Under the pieces are notes generated by a model. It was not told the DNA's origin. It was given only the letters and a program-made list of their open reading frames with translations, and searched no databases. Both the position numbers and the translations under genes were made by a program. DNA of 38,763 nt from Mycobacteriales bacterium (GTDB taxonomy: Bacteria; Actinomycetota; Actinomycetes; Mycobacteriales; CADCTP01). Positions 31,570 through 38,763 of the stretch are shown here, in pieces; within the stretch, counting starts at the first letter, position 1, and each line of letters begins with the position of its first letter. The stretch is from assembly GCA_035995165.1 (NCBI GenBank), contig DASYKU010000018.1, positions 1 through 38,763 of the forward strand, read 5' to 3'.

Positions 31570-31857
31570 CTAGTTGGAGGCGGTGACCAGAGAGCCGAGG
31601 AGGATGCCGAGGACGAGACCGCCGATGGCGGCGCCGAGGCCGACCTTCCAGAGCGTCTCGCCGCGGCTGCGGCCCACCACGGCCAGGATCGCGCCGACCG
31701 GTCCGAAGATGATCGGCAGGATGAGGATGGCCAGCACGCCGCAGACGATCGCGAGGATCGAGAAGATCTGCGGTCCCGGCTTCCGCGGCGGCGGTCCGCC
31801 GGGGTAGCCGCTGCCCGGCTCACCGGGGGAGGAGTACGGATCCTGCGGGGCGGTCAT
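31570..31857 (-). CDS. Small two-helix membrane protein (DUF4190-like)
   Basis: A 95-residue protein. The Pro/Gly-rich N-terminus (about 30 residues: DPYSSPGEPGSGYPGGPPPRKPG) is followed by two hydrophobic helices (IFSILAIVCGVLAILILPIIFGPVGAILAVVG and VGLGAAIGGLVLGILLGSLVTA), the pattern of DUF4190-type small actinobacterial membrane proteins. The ATG at 31857 has a strong AGGAGG Shine-Dalgarno. It sits alone between LemA and the nitroreductase-like gene, with a hairpin terminator after it. Function unknown. Confidence 0.85.
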   Translation of the reverse strand: MTAPQDPYSSPGEPGSGYPGGPPPRKPGPQIFSILAIVCGVLAILILPIIFGPVGAILAVVGRSRGETLWKVGLGAAIGGLVLGILLGSLVTASN

Positions 31858-31945
31858 GCGGTCCTCCTGGAAGTCGGGTGCCGCGGACCTACCCACCCAC
31901 GGGGTCCGCGACCCATCCTCAGGTCAACGCGGGGCCATCAGCGCG

Positions 31946-32377
31946 TCAACCGGCCGGCGTCAGCACGACGACCGGGATCTCCCGGTCGGTCTTCGCCTGG
32001 TAGTCGTCGTACGCGGGCCAGACCGCGGTGACGAGCGGCCAGAGCCGGTCCCGCTCGGCCCCGGTCGCGGTCCGCGCGCTCGCGTCGAGCTCCCGGTCGC
32101 CGACCTGGACGTGCACGGCCGGGTCGGCCGCGAGGTTGCGATACCAGGCCGGGTGCGCGGGCGCGCCGCCGTCGGAGGCGACCACCAGGTACGACCCGGA
32201 GTCCTGGGCGTAGATCAGCGCGGTCCGCCGCTGCAGCCCGGACTTGTTGCCGGTCGTGGTGAGCAGCAGGGTCGGCACGCCGGGCTTCCACTCGTGCCCG
32301 TCCTTGCCGCCGCTGGCCACGTACCGCTGGATGTGCTCGTTGACCCAGCCCTTCGGGCTGTCGACGACCTCCGCCAT
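31946..32377 (-). CDS. Deazaflavin (F420)-dependent nitroreductase-family protein
   Basis: A 143-residue split-barrel protein of the DDN family (nitroreductase/deazaflavin-dependent). The diagnostic stretch is PTLLLTTTGNKSGLQRRTALIY, followed by YLVVASDGGAPAHPAWYRNL, PAVHVQVGDRE and the end DREIPVVVLTPAG. Relatives such as mycobacterial Ddn bind F420H2 and reduce quinones or nitroimidazoles. Cofactor use here is inferred from family. It lies 10 bases downstream of the FrnE/DsbA-like gene and is probably co-transcribed with it; together they suggest a redox operon. Confidence 0.92.
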   Translation of the reverse strand: MAEVVDSPKGWVNEHIQRYVASGGKDGHEWKPGVPTLLLTTTGNKSGLQRRTALIYAQDSGSYLVVASDGGAPAHPAWYRNLAADPAVHVQVGDRELDASARTATGAERDRLWPLVTAVWPAYDDYQAKTDREIPVVVLTPAG

Positions 32378-32387
32378 CGTGTCCTCC

Positions 32388-33089
32388 TCAGACCGCGCAG
32401 GTGCCGTCGGCGCAGATGTCGCCGCCGGTCTCGCTGGATACCATCGACAGCGGGTGCGCCGCGGTGTGGGCCTGGCGCAGCGCGCCCAGCAGCACCTCGA
32501 CCGGCTGCGCCCCGGACACCCCGAACTTGCGGTCCAGCACGAAGAACGGAACCCCGGAGATGCCGAGCGCCTGCGCGGTCGCCTGGTCGTCGCGGACGTC
32601 GGCCAGGTACTTGTCGGACTCCAGCACGGTCCGCGCCTCGGCCTCGTCCAGGCCGACCTGGCCGGCCAGCCGGACCAGGGTGTCGACGTCACCGACCGCC
32701 TCGCCCTCGGCGAAGTACGCCAGCAGCAGCCGCTCCTTGAGCTCGGCCTGCAGCCCGCGGTCGGCCGCCAGGTGCAGCAGTCGGTGCGCGTCCACGGTGT
32801 TGCCCGGGCGGGCCTTGTCCAGCCGGAAGTCCAGGCCGACGGTCGCGGCCTGGTCCGTCACCCGCTGCTGCATGGCCTCGGCCTGGGCCAGCGGCACGCC
32901 GTACTTGTCGGCCAGCCGCTGGGTCGCGTTGCCCTCGACCGTCCGGGGCGTCGTCGGGTCGAGCTCGAAGCTGCGGTAGCGCACCTCGACCTCGTCACGG
33001 TGCTCGAAGTCCGCGAGCGCGGCCTCGAACCTCCGCTTGCCGATGGCGCACCAGGGGCACACCACGTCCGACCAGATCTCGACCTGCAC
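32388..33089 (-). CDS. DsbA/FrnE-like thiol oxidoreductase
   Basis: A 233-residue cytoplasmic thioredoxin-fold protein of the FrnE/2-hydroxychromene-2-carboxylate isomerase group. The active site is Cys11-Pro-Trp-Cys14 (DVVCPWCAIGKRRF), the helical insertion carries GNTVDAHRLLHLA, and the cis-proline loop is GISGVPFFVLDRKFGVSGAQP. These define FrnE. An additional C-terminal pair of cysteines (DICADGTCAV) is unusual and could be a second redox or metal site. There is no signal peptide, so it works inside the cell. The start is a GTG with GAGGAGCGAG upstream. Confidence 0.93.
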   Translation of the reverse strand: MQVEIWSDVVCPWCAIGKRRFEAALADFEHRDEVEVRYRSFELDPTTPRTVEGNATQRLADKYGVPLAQAEAMQQRVTDQAATVGLDFRLDKARPGNTVDAHRLLHLAADRGLQAELKERLLLAYFAEGEAVGDVDTLVRLAGQVGLDEAEARTVLESDKYLADVRDDQATAQALGISGVPFFVLDRKFGVSGAQPVEVLLGALRQAHTAAHPLSMVSSETGGDICADGTCAV

Positions 33090-33173
33090 GACTCGCTCCT
33101 CGCTCCGGGTCCCTTTCCAGCGCCAACCGTCCGACGGCTCCCGCTCTTCCCCGCACGCCCTCCCGGCGGCGGA

Positions 33174-33258
33174 CGCGTGCCCTCCGCCGGCGGCCGCGTG
33201 CCCTCCCGCCCGCGGCCGCGTGCCCTCCGCCGGTGGCCGCGTGCCGCCCGCCGGCGGC
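33174..33258. repeat. Four 21–22-bp tandem repeats
   Basis: Units of about CGCGTGCCCTCCGCCGGCGG start at 33174, 33195, 33217 and 33238. They fill most of the 178-base gap between the tricorn stop and the frnE start. They contain no ORF of note. Confidence 0.7.
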
Positions 33259-33267
33259 CCGCCCAGG

Positions 33268-36531
<3,264 letters not shown>

Positions 36532-36537
36532 CGGCAC

Positions 36538-36543
36538 AACCTA
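36538..36543 (-). promoter_or_regulatory. -10 box for leaderless tricorn mRNA
   Basis: TAGGTT (36543–36538), six bases (GTGCCG), then GTG at 36531. This places the transcription start on the second of two adjacent GTG codons and decides the start of the tricorn gene. Confidence 0.5.
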
Positions 36544-36607
36544 GCCACCGACGCTGACACTTTTCTCCTCAGGTGAGGGCCGGGCCCGGGTGGGTAGGGG
36601 ATCGGAC

Positions 36608-36883
36608 GTGACCACGACCTGGAAGGCCCCGAGCGGCGGACACGGCACGCTCGACGCCGACGACCGCAACTCGCTGCCCGACTCCGCGTACGCGTTCCCG
36701 AAACAGCGCAAGGAACCGATGACCGACGCCGGCCACGTGCGCAACGCGCTGGCTCGCTTCGACCAGGTGAAGGACGTCAGCGACGCCGACCGCGAGCAGG
36801 CCTTCGCCAACATCAAGGCCGCCGCCAAGCACTTCGACGTCGACGTCACGGAGAAGAGCTGGAAGGACCTCGGCAAGCCCTAA
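36608..36883 (+). CDS. DUF6582-like small protein
   Basis: A 91-residue soluble protein. The recognisable part is DRNSLPDSAYAFPKQRKEPMTDAGHVRNALARFDQVKDVSD, followed by REQAFANIKAAAKHFDVDV, a module found in many actinobacterial small proteins and in some phage-encoded polyproteins. The sequence predicts a compact helical domain with charged surfaces. The GTG at 36608 follows AGGGGAT. It is the only plus-strand gene in the last 10 kb and shares its stop tetramer (CTAA) with the convergent gene. Function unknown. Confidence 0.8.
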   Translation: MTTTWKAPSGGHGTLDADDRNSLPDSAYAFPKQRKEPMTDAGHVRNALARFDQVKDVSDADREQAFANIKAAAKHFDVDVTEKSWKDLGKP

Positions 36884-38370
36884 GGCCGGTCGTCCGGGCG
36901 GACCCGGTGCACGCGCCCGGTGCGGCCCAGGCCCGGGCGCCGGCGCCGGGGCAGCTCCTCGGGGTGCGGCGGCCGCCGGGTGTACGGCTCCGGCGACCGC
37001 CCGAGCCCGGCGTCACCGACCGCGATGACGCTGCGGCCGGACAGCCCGGCCAGGTAGTACGCCTCCGGCGGCAGCGCCACGCCGGCGATCACGACCACGT
37101 CGAAGTCGGCCCGGGGAAGCCCGCGGAGGTAGGCGCCGCGGGTGGTCGCGGCGACCAGCCGGACCCGGCCCCGCAGCGCCGGCGCGACCTCGTCCCGGGC
37201 GGCGATCAGCTCCCGGCGGGCCGCCGCCAGCCGGCGGCGCTGCTCGGCCGGCGTGCCCCCCGCCCCCACGACGTCCTCCACGGTCGGCAGCGGACCCTCG
37301 CCCGCGGCCAGCTCCTGCGCGATCCGGTCCGCGTCCTTGCGGGCCGAGCGGCCCTGCGTACGCAGCTCGTGCCGGCGGATCACCAGCGTGTCCGGGTCCA
37401 GGCCGCGGTCGCGCCGGCCGGACCGGGAGCCGACCGCGCGTTCCAGCCGGGAGTCGAGATCTGCCGCGTACCGGTCCAGCTCGGCGGCTTGCTGGTCCAG
37501 CTCGTCGTACTTCAGCCGGCTCTCGACCTTGTCCAGGTCGGCCAGCCGGGCGTCCACGCCGGCCCGCAGGTCGGCGGCGATGGTCACGGCGTCCACGAAC
37601 GGGCCGTACCGGTCCCGGACCGCGCCCGGGGCCACCGGACCGACCCGCTGCACCAGCCCGGAGCGGAGCCGGCCGGAGCGGGTCAGCCGCTCGCACAGCG
37701 CCCCGACCGTACGGTCCACGGCCTGGCCGGTCGGGGCGGTGAACAGGACCCGGGCCTGCAGCGCCAGCAGCCGGTCCAGCAGCCGGGCGACCAGCGCGCC
37801 GGAGTCCGTCCCGGGCGGGGTCTGGACCTGGGCCCAGCGGTGCCGCAGCGCGCTGCGCAGCACGTCCCCGGCCCGGTCGTCGAAGCTCCACTCGCCGGTC
37901 TCGTCCGCGGCGGCCGCGATCGCGTCCTTCAGCCGCCCGCCGGGCGCGCCCAGCACCAGCTCGGCCTGGTCGAACCGGAACGTGGCCGGCACCGGGCCCT
38001 CCAGCGCGGTCAGCCGCTGCCGCAGCCCGTGCAGCGGGCCGAGGTTGTCCACCACCAGCCGGCCGTCGAGCAGCCGCGGTCCGAGGTCGTCGGCGACCTC
38101 GACCAGGCAGCTCTCGTCCGCGACCGAGCCGAGCTGGCCCTCGCTGGCCCGGTCTCCGGCCGACAGCCGGGCCGGGGCGTCCTCGACCAGCGTCGCCTCC
38201 GGCGGCGGGTCCACCCGGTAGAGGCAGCCGGCCGGCCCACGGGCGACCCGGGTCGCGTCCACGCCGAACGCGGCCCGGCGGCCGCCGGTCTCGGCCGCGG
38301 CGAGCTCCTGGTCGACCGCCTCCTGCATGGCTCGCAGGGTCTGTTCGTGATCCGGCGCGCGCACGCTCAC
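36880..38370 (-). CDS. Helicase-like protein with decayed ATPase motifs
   Basis: 496 residues resembling the first RecA-like domain of DNA2/Upf1-type superfamily 1 helicases but without working motifs. At residues 184–191 the expected Walker A (GPPGTGKT) reads TPPGTDSG, lacking Lys. Motif Ia is recognisable (VLFTAPTGQAVDRTVGALCERL, 208–229), as is VRLVAATTRGAYLRGL (403–418). Walker B reads DVVVIAGVA (424–432) where DE is expected. Motif III becomes VGDAGLGRSPEP (451–462). The second RecA domain is absent and the C-terminus is basic and Pro/Arg-rich. A helical insert (~275–400) is long. The frame is intact, so this is a maintained pseudo-enzyme or a recently decayed gene. I cannot assign a function. 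Confidence 0.7.
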   Translation of the reverse strand: MSVRAPDHEQTLRAMQEAVDQELAAAETGGRRAAFGVDATRVARGPAGCLYRVDPPPEATLVEDAPARLSAGDRASEGQLGSVADESCLVEVADDLGPRLLDGRLVVDNLGPLHGLRQRLTALEGPVPATFRFDQAELVLGAPGGRLKDAIAAAADETGEWSFDDRAGDVLRSALRHRWAQVQTPPGTDSGALVARLLDRLLALQARVLFTAPTGQAVDRTVGALCERLTRSGRLRSGLVQRVGPVAPGAVRDRYGPFVDAVTIAADLRAGVDARLADLDKVESRLKYDELDQQAAELDRYAADLDSRLERAVGSRSGRRDRGLDPDTLVIRRHELRTQGRSARKDADRIAQELAAGEGPLPTVEDVVGAGGTPAEQRRRLAAARRELIAARDEVAPALRGRVRLVAATTRGAYLRGLPRADFDVVVIAGVALPPEAYYLAGLSGRSVIAVGDAGLGRSPEPYTRRPPHPEELPRRRRPGLGRTGRVHRVRPDDRP

Positions 38371-38443
38371 CTCCGGCCCGTAGGACTGCTGCCCAACGTA
38401 ATCAACCGAATACCCCTAGCCACATGCCCTGTCCGGGTGGAGA
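38371..38443. other. Intergenic region with likely promoter of helicase-like gene
   Basis: 73 bases with relatively high AT (AACGTAATCAACCGAATACCCCTAG). It separates two minus-strand genes and could hold the promoter of the helicase-like gene. No clear hexamers. Confidence 0.3.
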
Positions 38444-38763
38444 TCATGCTCCGTCCAGCCGCCGCAGCAGCCACGACGGGCCGGTCCAGCCGGCACCGAC
38501 CGCGTCCAGCCGCTCCCGCAGGCCGCGGTCGGCAGTGATCACCACGGCGGTGTCGCCACCGCGGTTCGCGGCGACCTCCACCAGCGTGTCGTCGCCCTCG
38601 CCGGGAGCGGCGACGACCTCGACCGGCCAGCCCCCGCCGCCGTCCAGCACGGCGCGGGCCGCGCCCTCGACGACGACCACGATCCGGGGCAGCAGCAGGT
38701 CCAGCCCGCCCCCGCCGACGCCGTCCGGCAGGTCGGCCGGGGCCAGCCCGGCCGCGAGCGGGG
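38444..38763 (-). CDS. NYN/PIN-like protein, C-terminal part (cut by window end)
   Basis: The C-terminal ~106 residues of a protein that continues past base 38763. Visible features: LLLPRIVVVVEGAARAVLD, PVEVVAAPGEGDDTLVEVA, then GDTAVVITADRGLRERL and a final GPSWLLRRLDGA. GDDTLVEVA and ITADRGLRERL are the acidic metal-binding segments of actinobacterial NYN-domain (PIN-like) nucleases. The N-terminal DxxN strand lies outside the window. It precedes the helicase-like gene by 73 bases, same strand. Internal GTG codons such as 38680 are not the start, since the frame stays open and conserved to the window edge. Confidence 0.75.
   Translation of the reverse strand, partial: PLAAGLAPADLPDGVGGGGLDLLLPRIVVVVEGAARAVLDGGGGWPVEVVAAPGEGDDTLVEVAANRGGDTAVVITADRGLRERLDAVGAGWTGPSWLLRRLDGA

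Noticed and set aside
36608-36883. Phage origin for the DUF6582-like gene
   Set aside because: Although similar modules occur in phage proteins, no structural, packaging or lysis genes are nearby, and base composition matches the neighbours.

Overview
The window is about 38.8 kb of very GC-rich DNA with dense, short-gapped genes, frequent GTG starts and many translationally coupled genes. The block miaB – DUF349 – LigB-like – miaA – dapF – hflX – lexA – LysM/DivS-like – nrdR – nrdJ is a conserved actinobacterial order. With a tricorn protease, a deazaflavin (F420)-type nitroreductase, a WXG100-type toxin and actinobacterial SOS boxes, this points to a non-mycobacterial filamentous or soil Actinomycetota. 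No tRNA, rRNA, CRISPR array, IS element or integrase was seen.

Layout. 1–1207: the two halves of a miaB gene lie head to head, with the N-terminal half inverted and the C-terminal half forward. 1239–5984: accessory genes (tandem DinB/DUF664 pair, DUF488, F420/NADP-reductase-like, SDR, kinase-like, DUF349). 6087–8448: LigB-like, miaA and dapF, a coupled operon. 8535–12097: a Pro-rich lectin membrane protein and an MFS exporter, divergent from an ArsR-type regulator across a perfect operator. 12141–15236: hflX, PAP2 phosphatase, membrane-anchored beta-propeller. 15240–20928: lexA divergent from an SOS-boxed LysM protein, then nrdR and nrdJ (B12-dependent ribonucleotide reductase) under a promoter with a NrdR box and three DnaA-box-like 9-mers. 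21052–22099: a Phd/VapC toxin-antitoxin operon with a coupled VOC gene. 22260–25405: IclR regulator, a WXG100/nucleotidyltransferase polymorphic toxin with its probable immunity gene, and an internally deleted RibD-like gene. 25407–33089: YdeI, MazG, SMP-30, APC permease, DUF2207/LemA pair, small membrane protein, nitroreductase, DsbA/FrnE. 33268–38763: tricorn protease, a small DUF6582-like protein, a helicase-like protein whose ATPase motifs have decayed, and a NYN-like gene cut by the window end.

How it works together. tRNA modification (MiaB and MiaA act on A37), lysine/peptidoglycan precursor supply (DapF), ribosome rescue (HflX), and DNA damage and dNTP control (LexA, LysM protein, NrdR, NrdJ) form the housekeeping core. 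The rest is accessory: export, toxin/immunity, nucleotide housecleaning and proteolysis. Six genes share one promoter layout, a TANNNT box, exactly six bases, then the start codon, which predicts leaderless mRNAs and was used to fix several starts.

The most notable points are the toxin/immunity pair at 23.2–25.0 kb, the ATPase-dead helicase-like gene at 36.9–38.4 kb, the chimeric miaB junction near 316, and the DnaA-like boxes in front of nrdR.
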